From: Alphaproteobacteria bacterium
GTDB lineage: Bacteria > Pseudomonadota > Alphaproteobacteria > Reyranellales > Reyranellaceae
DNA: 64,000 nucleotides
Assembly: GCA_017308235.1 (NCBI GenBank)
Contig: JAFKFL010000007.1
Location: forward strand, 62,001-126,000
Reading direction: 5' to 3'
The translations under genes were made by a program, and so were the position numbers. The notes below the pieces were generated by a model. It made no database searches and was not told the DNA's origin. It saw only the letters and a program-made list of their open reading frames with translations. Of the stretch, positions 9,161 through 17,331 are shown in pieces (the first letter of the stretch is position 1; the number at the start of each line of letters is the position of its first letter).

Positions 9161-10195
9161 ATGCGCCAACTCGGCAGGATCCGCCGTCGCTCGCTATTCA
9201 AATCAGGTGCCGCTGCCACGGCCTTCGCCGCTTACGGCTTGTTGCCGTCGGGCGGCTTCGCCCAGGCCAAGACGCAGACCGTCAACCTTCAGCTCGGCTG
9301 GCTGGCTGGCAACAACCAGATCGGCGAGGTGGCGGCCAAGGCTCTTGGCTTCTTCGAGGAAGAGAAGCTCAACCTTGCGATCCAGCCCGGCGGGCCCAGC
9401 ATCGACGGTGTTGCCATCGTCGCCTCCGGTCGTCATGAGATCGGCCAGGTCTCGTCCAGCCCGTCGCTGATGTTGGCGGCCTCGCAGAAGATCCCCGTGA
9501 TGTGTTTCGCGACGGGCCTGCAGCAGCATCCCTACGCTTATTTCTCGCTGCCCAAGAAGCCAGTGCGCGCGCCACGTGACCTGATTGGCAAGAAGGTCGG
9601 CATCCAGGCGACCGCCAAGGTGCTGCTGAATGCGCTGATGAAGAAGCACAATATCGCCGAGAAGGACGTCGAGATCGTGATCATCGGATCTGAGATGACG
9701 CCGATCCTGACCGGCCAGACCGACGTCGTGAGCGGCTGGATCACAAACACCACGACGCTGAAGCCGCTCGGCCCCGAGCGCATCGATCTTCGCCTGTGGG
9801 ACGCCGGCGTGCGCCTCTATGCGCTGCCTTACTACGCCACCAAGGACACGATCGAGAAGAAGGCCGACATGCTGGCCGCCTACACGCGTGCTGTTTCGCG
9901 CGGCTGGGAGTATGCGCTCAAGAATCCGGAGAAGGCGGTGGACTTCCTGATCAAGGAATATCCCAACCTCAAGCACGACGACGAGATCGAAGGCAGCAAG
10001 GAGCTGCTGAAGTTCGCCTTCAACGCCAACACCCAGGCCAATGGCTGGGGCGCGTTCGATCCGGCGATATGGCAGGAGCAGATCACGCTCTACGACGATC
10101 TCAAGCAATTCTCCGCCGGCCCGCCCAAGCTCGAGCATGTCATCACCACCAAGATCCTCGACGCCACCAAGGCCCAGCGTGCCAAGCTCGGCTGA
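9161..10195 (+). CDS. ABC transporter substrate-binding protein, SsuA/TauA/NMT1 type
   Basis: 344-residue periplasmic binding protein of the nitrate/sulfonate/taurine/NMT1 group. The N-terminus carries a twin-arginine-like signal (R-R-R-S-L-F-K at residues 8-14), a hydrophobic segment and a likely cleavage after GGFAQA. The mature part starts with VNLQLGWLAGNNQIG, typical of the fold. GGGAGG precedes the ATG at 9161. It is the first gene of a run with ATPase and permease 10 bases and then one base apart, followed by CoA-metabolic genes, so the ligand is probably a carboxylic acid or a related organic acid. The ligand itself cannot be read. Confidence 0.9.
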   Translation: MRQLGRIRRRSLFKSGAAATAFAAYGLLPSGGFAQAKTQTVNLQLGWLAGNNQIGEVAAKALGFFEEEKLNLAIQPGGPSIDGVAIVASGRHEIGQVSSSPSLMLAASQKIPVMCFATGLQQHPYAYFSLPKKPVRAPRDLIGKKVGIQATAKVLLNALMKKHNIAEKDVEIVIIGSEMTPILTGQTDVVSGWITNTTTLKPLGPERIDLRLWDAGVRLYALPYYATKDTIEKKADMLAAYTRAVSRGWEYALKNPEKAVDFLIKEYPNLKHDDEIEGSKELLKFAFNANTQANGWGAFDPAIWQEQITLYDDLKQFSAGPPKLEHVITTKILDATKAQRAKLG

Positions 10196-10205
10196 GGCCA
10201 ACGCC

Positions 10206-11012
10206 ATGACAGCGGCTCTCTCGCGCCAGCAACCGGCCGCGGCCGACGGCAGAGAAGCCGTGCGATGCGAGCGTGTGACTGTCCGCTTCACGACGGAACG
10301 CGGCACGGTCACTGCGCTGGAGAACATCGATCTTGCGATCCCGGCGGGCGCTTTCCTGACGCTGCTGGGACCGTCGGGCTGCGGCAAGTCGACGTTGCTG
10401 CGCGTCATGGCCGATCTGATCGACCCGACCGGCGGCACGATCTCCGTGATGGGCGACGTGCCGGCCAAGGCGCGGCTCAATCGCGAGATCGGCTTCGTCT
10501 TCCAGGACGCCGCCCTGCTGCCGTGGCGCAACGTGCTGGACAACGTCACGTTGCCGCTCGAGGTCGGCGGCGGCAAGGCGCTGCCCGGTGCGCGCTCGGC
10601 GCAGGAGCTGCTGAGCCTGGTCGGCCTGGCCGGCTGGGAGACGGCGTATCCGCATGAGCTGTCGGGCGGCATGCGCCAGCGCGTGGCGATTGCCCGCGCC
10701 TTGATCTCGGGACCGCGGCTTCTCCTGATGGACGAACCGTTTGGCGCCCTGGACGAGATCACGCGCGATCGTTTGAACGAGGAGTTGCTGGAGGTCTGGC
10801 AATCGACCGGGACCACGATCGTGTTCGTGACTCATTCGATCTACGAAGCCGCCTTCCTCGGCCAGAAGGTGCTGCTGCTGGCGGCACGTCCGGGCCGGGT
10901 GCGGGAGCTGGTGCCGGTGACCCTGCCGACGCCGCGGCGGCTTGCGATGCGCGAGACGCCGGAATTCGTGGCATTGGCCGGTCACCTCCGGCGCGTTCTG
11001 GAGAGCTGCTGA
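10206..11012 (+). CDS. ABC transporter ATP-binding protein, SsuB/TauB type
   Basis: 268-residue ATPase of the nitrate/sulfonate/taurine class. Walker A GPSGCGKST is near residue 60, Q-loop VFQDAALLPW, signature LSGGMRQRV, Walker B LLLMDEPFGALD, and the switch His in FVTHSIYEA. The start is the ATG at 10206; the longer open frame overlaps the binding-protein gene and carries no domain. Its TGA shares one base with the permease ATG. It energises import of the ligand bound by the 9161 product. Confidence 0.93.
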   Translation: MTAALSRQQPAAADGREAVRCERVTVRFTTERGTVTALENIDLAIPAGAFLTLLGPSGCGKSTLLRVMADLIDPTGGTISVMGDVPAKARLNREIGFVFQDAALLPWRNVLDNVTLPLEVGGGKALPGARSAQELLSLVGLAGWETAYPHELSGGMRQRVAIARALISGPRLLLMDEPFGALDEITRDRLNEELLEVWQSTGTTIVFVTHSIYEAAFLGQKVLLLAARPGRVRELVPVTLPTPRRLAMRETPEFVALAGHLRRVLESC

Positions 11013-11857
11013 TGGCAAACCAGGCGGAACCCATGACCATGGCCGGCGCCTTCGTCGAGGACGCCGAGGCACAGGCGCGCTTCCTCGGCCGCAAGCGCTA
11101 TCTCGCCTGGCGTCGGCGTCTGCTGCCGGTGATCGCCGTCGTGCTCTTCCTGCTCGCATGGTGGCAGGCAGTCGAACAATTCGACATCAAGCCTTTCATT
11201 GCGCCCTCACCCGTCGCGGTGGCGCATGTGCTGATCGATCGCTTCGACGTCCTGATGGCCAATCTGCTGCCGACGGCGATCGAAGCGGTGCTCGGCTTCC
11301 TGCTGGGCAACTTTGCAGCCATCAGCCTTGCGACGGCCTTCGTCTGGCGCAAGACGATGGAGGAGGCGCTGTTTCCCATCGCCGTGATGGTCAACACCAT
11401 CCCGGTCGTCGCCAAGGCGCCGATCCTGGTGCTGCTGCTGGGCAACGGCATGGAACCCAAGATCGCCATCGCCGCCATCATCTGCTTCTTCCCGACACTG
11501 GTGAACATGACGCGCGGTTTGCGCGACGTGCGGCCCGAGCAGCTCGAGCTGATGCGCATCCTGTCGGCGACGCCGCGCGAGGTGTTCCTCCGTATCCGCG
11601 TGCCCAACGCGCTGCCGTATCTCTTCTCGGCCCTCAAGATCGCGGCCTCCACGGCCGTTATCGGCGCGATTGTCGGCGAGTGGATCGGATCGACCAAGGG
11701 CATCGGCGCGCTGATCATCCAGTCGACCTACAATTTCGACTCGCCGCTGCTCTACGCCACCATTGTCGTCGGCTCGACCTTCTCGGCGCTGTTCTTCGGC
11801 GTCGTGACGTTCGCCGAGGGACGCATGCTGCGCTGGAACGTGACGCATAACGCCTGA
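11012..11857 (+). CDS. ABC transporter permease, SsuC/TauC type
   Basis: 281-residue inner-membrane permease of the BPD_transp_1 family, with about six hydrophobic segments after a polar N-terminus of 30 residues. The cytoplasmic EAA-like loop is visible around EQLELMRILSATPREVFLRI. Start and preceding stop overlap as TGATG, indicating coupled translation with the ATPase. It forms the membrane channel of the importer with the genes at 9161 and 10206. The FAD oxidoreductase follows after 10 bases, inside the same transcription unit. Confidence 0.92.
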   Translation: MANQAEPMTMAGAFVEDAEAQARFLGRKRYLAWRRRLLPVIAVVLFLLAWWQAVEQFDIKPFIAPSPVAVAHVLIDRFDVLMANLLPTAIEAVLGFLLGNFAAISLATAFVWRKTMEEALFPIAVMVNTIPVVAKAPILVLLLGNGMEPKIAIAAIICFFPTLVNMTRGLRDVRPEQLELMRILSATPREVFLRIRVPNALPYLFSALKIAASTAVIGAIVGEWIGSTKGIGALIIQSTYNFDSPLLYATIVVGSTFSALFFGVVTFAEGRMLRWNVTHNA

Positions 11858-11867
11858 GGAGGCATCG

Positions 11868-13223
11868 ATGACCACAACGCCTCAATTCATTGCCGAGGCC
11901 GCAGGACGCGTGCCTGTGGCGGCCGTATCGGACGTCGTCGTGGTGGGGGGCGGTCCGGCGGGTATCGCGGCCGCAATCGCCGGCGCGCGCAACGGTCTTT
12001 CCGTGACGCTGCTTGAACGCTATCCCTATCTCGGCGGTCTCGCGTCGGGTGGCATGGTCCTGGTGCTCGACGACATGTGCAATGGCACGGAGATCGCCGT
12101 CCGAGGCATATGTGCCGACCTGATTGGCCGCATGGAGAAAATGGGCCTCGCTGTCACGCCGCCCGAGGCCGACCGCCGCTCCGATCCCGCGATGTGGCGC
12201 AAGTGGTCGCGCTGGGGCGTTTTCGATTTCACCTCCCATCTCAAGCCGCAGCCCATCGTCTATGCGGCAGCGTTCGATCCGGATGGTTTCAAGCGCGCGG
12301 CCAATGACATGATCGCCGAGGCGAAGGTCAACCTGCGCCTCCACAGCTGGTTCAGCCGCGCGATCGTCGAGGACGGCGCGATCAAGGGCGTGGTGTGCGA
12401 GAGCAAGGAAGGTCGCCAGGCCGTCCTTGGCAAGATCGTGGTCGATGCGACGGGTGACCTCGATGTTGCCGCCTCGGCCGGCGCACCTTTCATCGAAGGC
12501 GCCTATATCGTCACCACCGTGTTCCGCCTCGGCGGTGTCGATGTCGAGGAGGCAGAGCGCTTCGAGCATGAAGATCCCGAAGCCTTCAAGGCGATCGATC
12601 GCGAGGCCAAGCGCATCATCGGTGGCTCATGGGACAAGTGGTGGCTGAAGACGCCGTTGCCCGGCGTGGTGTGGTGCAACTGCCCACACATGGCCAACTA
12701 CGACGGACTCAAGGTCGATGACCTGACACGGGCCGACGGCGAGGGCCGCAAACGAATCGCCAGCCTGGTCGAGTATCTGCATGCCAGGATGCCCGGCTTC
12801 CGCGATTGCTACGTGATCGACGTGGCGCCACAGCTCGGCATCCGTCAGACGCGGCTTTTGGAAGGCCTTTACGTCGTTACCAAGGAAGACGTGGCCGAGC
12901 GCCGCCACTTCGCCGACTCTGTTGCGCGCGGCCGCGACTACTACACACCCTACCGCGCCCTGCTGCCGCGCAATGTGCAGGGCCTGATTGTCGCCGGCCG
13001 CCACTATTCGGCGACATCCTCGGCACAGCGCATGTCGCGCGAGATCCCGCCATGCATGGCGATGGGCGAGGCGGCGGGTGAGGCGGCAGCGCTTGCACTC
13101 GACGGCAGCGTGACGCTCGACCGCGTCGATGTCGGCGAACTCCAGACGAAATTGCGTGACCGCGGCGCCGATCCGGGTGACCGGCCGGCCGCCAACGCCA
13201 CCGTATTGAGGGCAGCAGAATGA
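11868..13223 (+). CDS. FAD-dependent oxidoreductase (FAD_oxidored family)
   Basis: 451-residue flavoprotein with an N-terminal Rossmann fingerprint VVVVGGGPAGIAAAIAGARNG (near residue 22) and a second FAD-contact region VVDATGDLDVAASAG (near 190). Late motifs IRQTRLLEG and MAMGEAAGEAAALA are typical of FAD_oxidored (PF12831) proteins, a group including enzymes that oxidise CoA thioesters or cofactors but mostly uncharacterised. GAGG precedes the ATG, and the last codons overlap the CaiB gene as ATGA. Its place between an importer and CoA-thioester enzymes, with a ferredoxin in the operon, suggests it oxidises or reduces the imported compound using the ferredoxin. That is inference. Confidence 0.85.
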   Translation: MTTTPQFIAEAAGRVPVAAVSDVVVVGGGPAGIAAAIAGARNGLSVTLLERYPYLGGLASGGMVLVLDDMCNGTEIAVRGICADLIGRMEKMGLAVTPPEADRRSDPAMWRKWSRWGVFDFTSHLKPQPIVYAAAFDPDGFKRAANDMIAEAKVNLRLHSWFSRAIVEDGAIKGVVCESKEGRQAVLGKIVVDATGDLDVAASAGAPFIEGAYIVTTVFRLGGVDVEEAERFEHEDPEAFKAIDREAKRIIGGSWDKWWLKTPLPGVVWCNCPHMANYDGLKVDDLTRADGEGRKRIASLVEYLHARMPGFRDCYVIDVAPQLGIRQTRLLEGLYVVTKEDVAERRHFADSVARGRDYYTPYRALLPRNVQGLIVAGRHYSATSSAQRMSREIPPCMAMGEAAGEAAALALDGSVTLDRVDVGELQTKLRDRGADPGDRPAANATVLRAAE

Positions 13224-14422
13224 CAACTGACGGCAAACAGCCCTTGTCGGGCGTGAAGGTGCTCGACTTCACGCAAGTGATGATGGGACCCTGCTGCACC
13301 CAGATGCTCGCCGACTACGGCGCCGACGTGATCAAGATCGAGCGGCCGGGCGCGGGGGATCTGTCGCGCACCTCGCTCGCCGATGATCCCGACGGGCTCA
13401 ACAACCCCGTGTTCCGCAGCCTCAACCGCAACAAGCGGTCGATCGCCCTCGATCTGCGCGGGGATGCGGGCAAAGCCGTCGTCTACGACCTGGTCAAGAC
13501 CGCCGACGTCGTGGTCAACAACTTCCGCGCCGGCGTCATGGACAGAATGGGTTTCGGTTACGAGACGCTACGGAAGATCAATCCGCGTATTATCTGTGCT
13601 TTCGGTTCGGGCTTTGGCCAGAGCGGGCCGCTGTCGCACAAGGGCGGGCAGGATATCCTGGCGCAGGCGTTGTCAGGCGTCATGGCACGCAAGCCCGATC
13701 AGGAGCTGCCGACCACGCTCTACTCGACGGCCCTGGCCGACTATTCGGCCGGCATGCACATGGTGCAGGGCATCCTGCTTGCGTTGATGCAGCGGGAGAA
13801 AACGGGCGTTGGCCAGGCGATCTCGGTGTCGCTGTACGATTCCATGCTCGCCATGCAGATGCAGGAAGCGGCGATGTGGCTGCAGCGCCGGCGCGAACTG
13901 AACTGGGGATCGTTCCCGCTCACCGGCGTGTTCGCCACGACCGACGGCGCCCTGGTGATCGTCGGCGCCTTCAAGGTCAATCCATTGCAGGATATTTGCT
14001 GCGCGCTTGACCTGCCCGATCTGTCCGCCGATCCCAACTATGCGACCTTCGCCAAGCAGATGGAGAACAAGGCCGAGCTGCATCGACTGTTCCGCAGCAA
14101 GCTCTCGACCGGCACGACCGCGCACTGGCTGGCCAGACTCGAGGAGCAGGACCTTCTCTGCGCGCCGGTGCAGACGCTCGGCGAAGCGCTGGCCTCCGAG
14201 CAGACCACCGTCAACAACATGGTGGTCACCGTCGAGGCGAACGGAAGCGGGCGCAACGAGCCGCTCAAGCTGGTCGCCTCGCCCATCACCATGGACACCT
14301 CCGCCTTCCGCCTGCGTCATGCGCCACCGGCGCTGGGCGAGCATGGAACGGAGATCCTGGGTGAGCTGGGCTACGGGCCCGACCGCATTGCCGAACTGCG
14401 TGCCGCCAAGGTGTTCTCATGA
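13220..14422 (+). CDS. CaiB/BaiF (class III) CoA-transferase
   Basis: 400-residue class III CoA-transferase that moves CoA from one acyl-CoA to a free carboxylic acid. The hallmarks are the N-terminal GVKVLDFTQVMMGP and LADYGADVIKIERPGAGD, NRNKRSIALDL, and the catalytic Asp174 in TALADYSAG (equivalent to Asp169 of formyl-CoA transferase). Length is normal. It overlaps both neighbours by four bases (ATGA at 13220 and at 14419), so it is translated in lockstep with the FAD enzyme and the hydratase. It probably activates the imported acid for the downstream crotonase. Confidence 0.93.
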   Translation: MTTDGKQPLSGVKVLDFTQVMMGPCCTQMLADYGADVIKIERPGAGDLSRTSLADDPDGLNNPVFRSLNRNKRSIALDLRGDAGKAVVYDLVKTADVVVNNFRAGVMDRMGFGYETLRKINPRIICAFGSGFGQSGPLSHKGGQDILAQALSGVMARKPDQELPTTLYSTALADYSAGMHMVQGILLALMQREKTGVGQAISVSLYDSMLAMQMQEAAMWLQRRRELNWGSFPLTGVFATTDGALVIVGAFKVNPLQDICCALDLPDLSADPNYATFAKQMENKAELHRLFRSKLSTGTTAHWLARLEEQDLLCAPVQTLGEALASEQTTVNNMVVTVEANGSGRNEPLKLVASPITMDTSAFRLRHAPPALGEHGTEILGELGYGPDRIAELRAAKVFS

Positions 14423-15195
14423 CCATTCGCTTCGCCGTCGACAATCACGTGGCGCGCGTGACCATCGATCGGCCTGATCGCATGAATGCGGTCGACGAGG
14501 CATCGGAAGCGGAGCTGATCCGCATCTGGGAGACCATCGAGGCAGACAATAACGTGCGCTGCGTCGTGGTTACGGGCGCGGGCGAGCGCGCCTTCTGCAC
14601 CGGCGCCGACATGAAGCAGAGCGGCAACAAGACGGGCCTGGAATATTGGGGCGCAACGCGGCCCGGCGGCTTCGGAGGCCTCTCGTTGCGAGATACCCTC
14701 GATGTGCCTGTCGTGGCTCGAGTTAACGGTCACGCGCTGGGCGGCGGCATGGAGATGGTGCTGGGCTGCGACATCGTCGTGGCTGCTAGCAACGCCACGT
14801 TCGGCTGCCCGGAGCCCAGGGTTGGCCGATTGGCCCTGGAAGGCGGCATCGCACAGCTGCCGCGCCGCATTCCCCATGTCTGGGCCATGGGCATGTTGCT
14901 GACAGGCCGCCGAATTTCGGCCGCCGACGCGCTGCGCTTCGGCCTGGCGAATGAGGTCGTACCGCAGGCGGGGCTCGACGCGGCCGTCGACAAGTGGGTT
15001 GCGGACATTCTCGCCTGCGCGCCGCTCTCGGTGAAGGCCGTCAAGCAGATGGTGCGCCGCGGCGCGCAGCTATCGCCGCAGGAAGCGCAGATGCTGCGCG
15101 TGCCGGCCCTTATTGCGGCCCTCAACTCGACCGACCAGGACGAGGGTGTTCAAGCCTTCGTCGAGAAGCGTGCACCGCAATGGCGCGGGCAATAG
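14419..15195 (+). CDS. Enoyl-CoA hydratase/isomerase (crotonase) family protein
   Basis: 258-residue crotonase. The oxyanion-hole segments are visible at AFCTGADMKQ and GHALGGGMEMVLGCD, and the catalytic-type Glu in FGCPEPRVG. The late helix motif SVKAVKQMVRRG is typical. It overlaps the CaiB gene as ATGA and precedes the ferredoxin by 10 bases. In context it should hydrate, isomerise or cleave the CoA thioester made by the CoA-transferase. The precise reaction cannot be inferred because crotonases catalyse many. Confidence 0.92.
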   Translation: MTIRFAVDNHVARVTIDRPDRMNAVDEASEAELIRIWETIEADNNVRCVVVTGAGERAFCTGADMKQSGNKTGLEYWGATRPGGFGGLSLRDTLDVPVVARVNGHALGGGMEMVLGCDIVVAASNATFGCPEPRVGRLALEGGIAQLPRRIPHVWAMGMLLTGRRISAADALRFGLANEVVPQAGLDAAVDKWVADILACAPLSVKAVKQMVRRGAQLSPQEAQMLRVPALIAALNSTDQDEGVQAFVEKRAPQWRGQ

Positions 15196-15205
15196 GAAGA
15201 GGGAG

Positions 15206-15538
15206 ATGACCTACGTCATCACTTCGACCTGCATCGACGTGAAGGATGGCATCTGCCAGAAAGTGTGCCCTGTCGAATGCATCTATGAAGGCGGGCGGAT
15301 GATGTACATCCAGCCCGACGAATGCATCAATTGTGCGCTCTGCGTCTCGGTCTGTCCGGTGCAGGCGATCTACGAGGATGAAGATGTCCCCGCTGCCGAA
15401 CAGGCTTTCATCGCCGCCAATGCCGAGTTCTTCGCCGCGACCGTGACGGGATGGGGTGCGCCCGGAGGCGCCGATCCCCGCCATGTCAGCCGGCTCGACG
15501 CGCCGCTCGTGCGCGATTTCGCGGGCTCGAAAGCCTGA
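15206..15538 (+). CDS. 7Fe-type ferredoxin family protein
   Basis: 110-residue ferredoxin resembling FdxA/Azotobacter FdI. The first motif is C-x7-C-x3-CP-x2-C (in TCIDVKDGICQKVCPVEC) and the second is C-x2-C-x2-C-x3-CP (CINCALCVSVCP). The cysteine that corresponds to Cys11 of FdI is Val here; that residue is not a cluster ligand in FdI, so a [3Fe-4S]/[4Fe-4S] protein is still possible. The ATG at 15206 follows a GGAAGAGGGAG Shine-Dalgarno. As last gene of the CoA operon it is the probable electron partner of the FAD oxidoreductase. Confidence 0.88.
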   Translation: MTYVITSTCIDVKDGICQKVCPVECIYEGGRMMYIQPDECINCALCVSVCPVQAIYEDEDVPAAEQAFIAANAEFFAATVTGWGAPGGADPRHVSRLDAPLVRDFAGSKA

Positions 15539-15544
15539 CCGCCT

Positions 15545-16447
15545 CTACTTCCGCGCCCGCAACAGGATCGTCGACGAATAGGAGAGCAGCGGCTTGCCGT
15601 TCTGTTCCAAAAGGCCGCGCAGGAAGGCGAGCGTCTTGCCGTGGCGCGGCACCTCCACGCGCGTCGTAACCGGCGATGTCGCTTCGCCGGCGGCCAGGAA
15701 CTCCGCGGCGAAGGAGACCGTGCTGGGCGCCATGCCGGTGACGAGTCCGGCTGCCCGCGTTATCGCCGAATCGGCAAAGCTCATCATGTAGCCGCCGTGC
15801 AGCACGCCGCCCGAGTTGCACATATGCGGCAGCGTCGGTTGCACCAGCGTGGCGCCGTCGGATTCCTGGCGTGCGTAGGAGGGACCGATATGGCGCGAGT
15901 AGGCGCTGGCGTTCGCCAAAAGCTCAAAGCCGGACGGCACGACCTGCGGGCCGGCCTTTGCGATGGTGGGCTGTGCGGCTTCCTTGCGGGCCATCGCCTT
16001 GTCGCGCGCCACGTGGCGGCAGACGCCTGACCATAATGCGATCGGGCGGCCTTCCTGCGTGACGGTGCCGCGCACGAAGGCGAGGCGGCCAGTGATCTGC
16101 AGCGGCTCGCCGCGCGCCTCGAGGGGTGGCCCGATGCGGCCGGCATTCAGGAACTCAACGGCAATGCTTACCGTCATCGCAAACGCGCTGTTGCCGCCGC
16201 CGTCGACGGCACGGCCGGCGATTACACAGAGCGCATAGTCGGCGAGCGTGATGATCGCGCCGCCATGTACGCCGCCGGCGTAGTTGGCCTGGCGCGGCTC
16301 GGTCGGCAGCACGCAATGGATGCTGTCCTTGACGCGCGGATCGCCATCGATGCGGAAGTAGAAGGGGCCGGTGTGATCCTCGAACGGATCGGTCGGCGCA
16401 AACATCGAGTAGTGCGCAAGATCTATCGCGGCAGCAGTGTCGGGCAT
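15545..16447 (-). CDS. Tandem hotdog-fold thioesterase (PaaI-like, two domains)
   Basis: 300 residues containing two consecutive hotdog domains. The first has GGVHGGAIITLADYA and the second GGVLHGGYMMSFADSA, each the HGG-centred helix of PaaI/4HBT thioesterases, each followed by its own beta-sheet run. The start is the ATG at 16447; the frame upstream to 16552 is basic and unlike the family. It is convergent with the ferredoxin gene six bases away and divergent from the second crotonase, so it probably hydrolyses acyl-CoA from the same metabolism. Single-domain PaaI proteins are about 140 residues, so this is a covalent dimer. Confidence 0.85.
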   Translation of the reverse strand: MPDTAAAIDLAHYSMFAPTDPFEDHTGPFYFRIDGDPRVKDSIHCVLPTEPRQANYAGGVHGGAIITLADYALCVIAGRAVDGGGNSAFAMTVSIAVEFLNAGRIGPPLEARGEPLQITGRLAFVRGTVTQEGRPIALWSGVCRHVARDKAMARKEAAQPTIAKAGPQVVPSGFELLANASAYSRHIGPSYARQESDGATLVQPTLPHMCNSGGVLHGGYMMSFADSAITRAAGLVTGMAPSTVSFAAEFLAAGEATSPVTTRVEVPRHGKTLAFLRGLLEQNGKPLLSYSSTILLRARK

Positions 16448-16532
16448 CCGGTTGGCTCTTGTGATTCGTCGCGAGCGGGTTCTATTAGAGGAAATTCTCC
16501 TCGACGACAAAAGAGCCACGGAGCGAAACCCC

Positions 16533-17324
16533 ATGACGCCTGCCGCGCACAAAATCGAGGTCCGGCGCGAACAGCGCGAACGCGGGGCCGTGGCCCATGT
16601 GATCTATGACCAGTCGCGGCGGCTGAATGTGGTGGGGCCGCCGTCGCTGCGCGATCTCGCCGACACCTTCCATACGCTCGCCAAGGACGACGACCTCAGG
16701 GCCGTGGTGTTTTCGGGTGCGGGAGGCCGCGCTTTCATCGGCGGCGCTGACATCAACTATATGGCGGCATTGCGCGAAGGCGAGGAGGGGCGCGCATTCA
16801 TTACCCTGATCCACAAGCTCTGCCAGTCGATCCGCGACTGCCCGGTCCCGGTCATTTGCCGCATGGAGGGCTATACGCTGGGCGCGGGCCTCGAAGTGGC
16901 GGCAGCATGCGACATGCGCATCGCCGCGGAGACGGCCTTCTTTGGCATGCCCGAGGTGAAGGTCGGCCTGCCGTCGGTGGTCGAAGCAGCGCTGCTGCCG
17001 CGCCTGATCGGCTGGGGCCGCACCTCGCGACTTCTGCTCACGGCCGAGACCATTGGAGCGGCAAAGGCCGAGGCCTGGGGCATGGTCGAGGAAGTCGTGT
17101 CGACAGCCGAGCTGGACGCCGCGATCGAACGAGTGGTGCAGGCCATCGTCGAAGCCGGGCCCGCCGCGGTGCGCAGTCAGAAGCAGCTGATGCGCCGTTG
17201 GGAGCGGTTGTCGCTCGACGAGGCGGTGCAGGCCGGCATCGATGCGTTCGCCCAAACCATCGCCGGCGGCGAGCACATCGAGCCGATGACCGCCTTCGTC
17301 CAGCGCAAGCGCGAGAAGAAGTAG
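16533..17324 (+). CDS. Second enoyl-CoA hydratase/isomerase family protein
   Basis: 263-residue crotonase. The oxyanion-hole parts are AFIGGADINYM and EGYTLGAGLEVAAACDM, and the Glu lies in FGMPEVKVG. The ATG at 16533 is preceded by GGAG; the frame extends upstream to 16437, overlapping the divergent thioesterase start, which makes the longer form unlikely. It is not close in sequence to the crotonase at 14419, so it is not a recent duplicate. It is convergent with the response regulator seven bases downstream. Role: hydration or isomerisation of an unidentified enoyl-CoA. Confidence 0.9.
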   Translation: MTPAAHKIEVRREQRERGAVAHVIYDQSRRLNVVGPPSLRDLADTFHTLAKDDDLRAVVFSGAGGRAFIGGADINYMAALREGEEGRAFITLIHKLCQSIRDCPVPVICRMEGYTLGAGLEVAAACDMRIAAETAFFGMPEVKVGLPSVVEAALLPRLIGWGRTSRLLLTAETIGAAKAEAWGMVEEVVSTAELDAAIERVVQAIVEAGPAAVRSQKQLMRRWERLSLDEAVQAGIDAFAQTIAGGEHIEPMTAFVQRKREKK

Positions 17325-17331
17325 CGGCCGC

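Noticed and set aside
9203-10816. 537-codon antisense frame opposite the importer genes
   Set aside because: Opposite a clear SBP and ATPase; no Shine-Dalgarno or family match.
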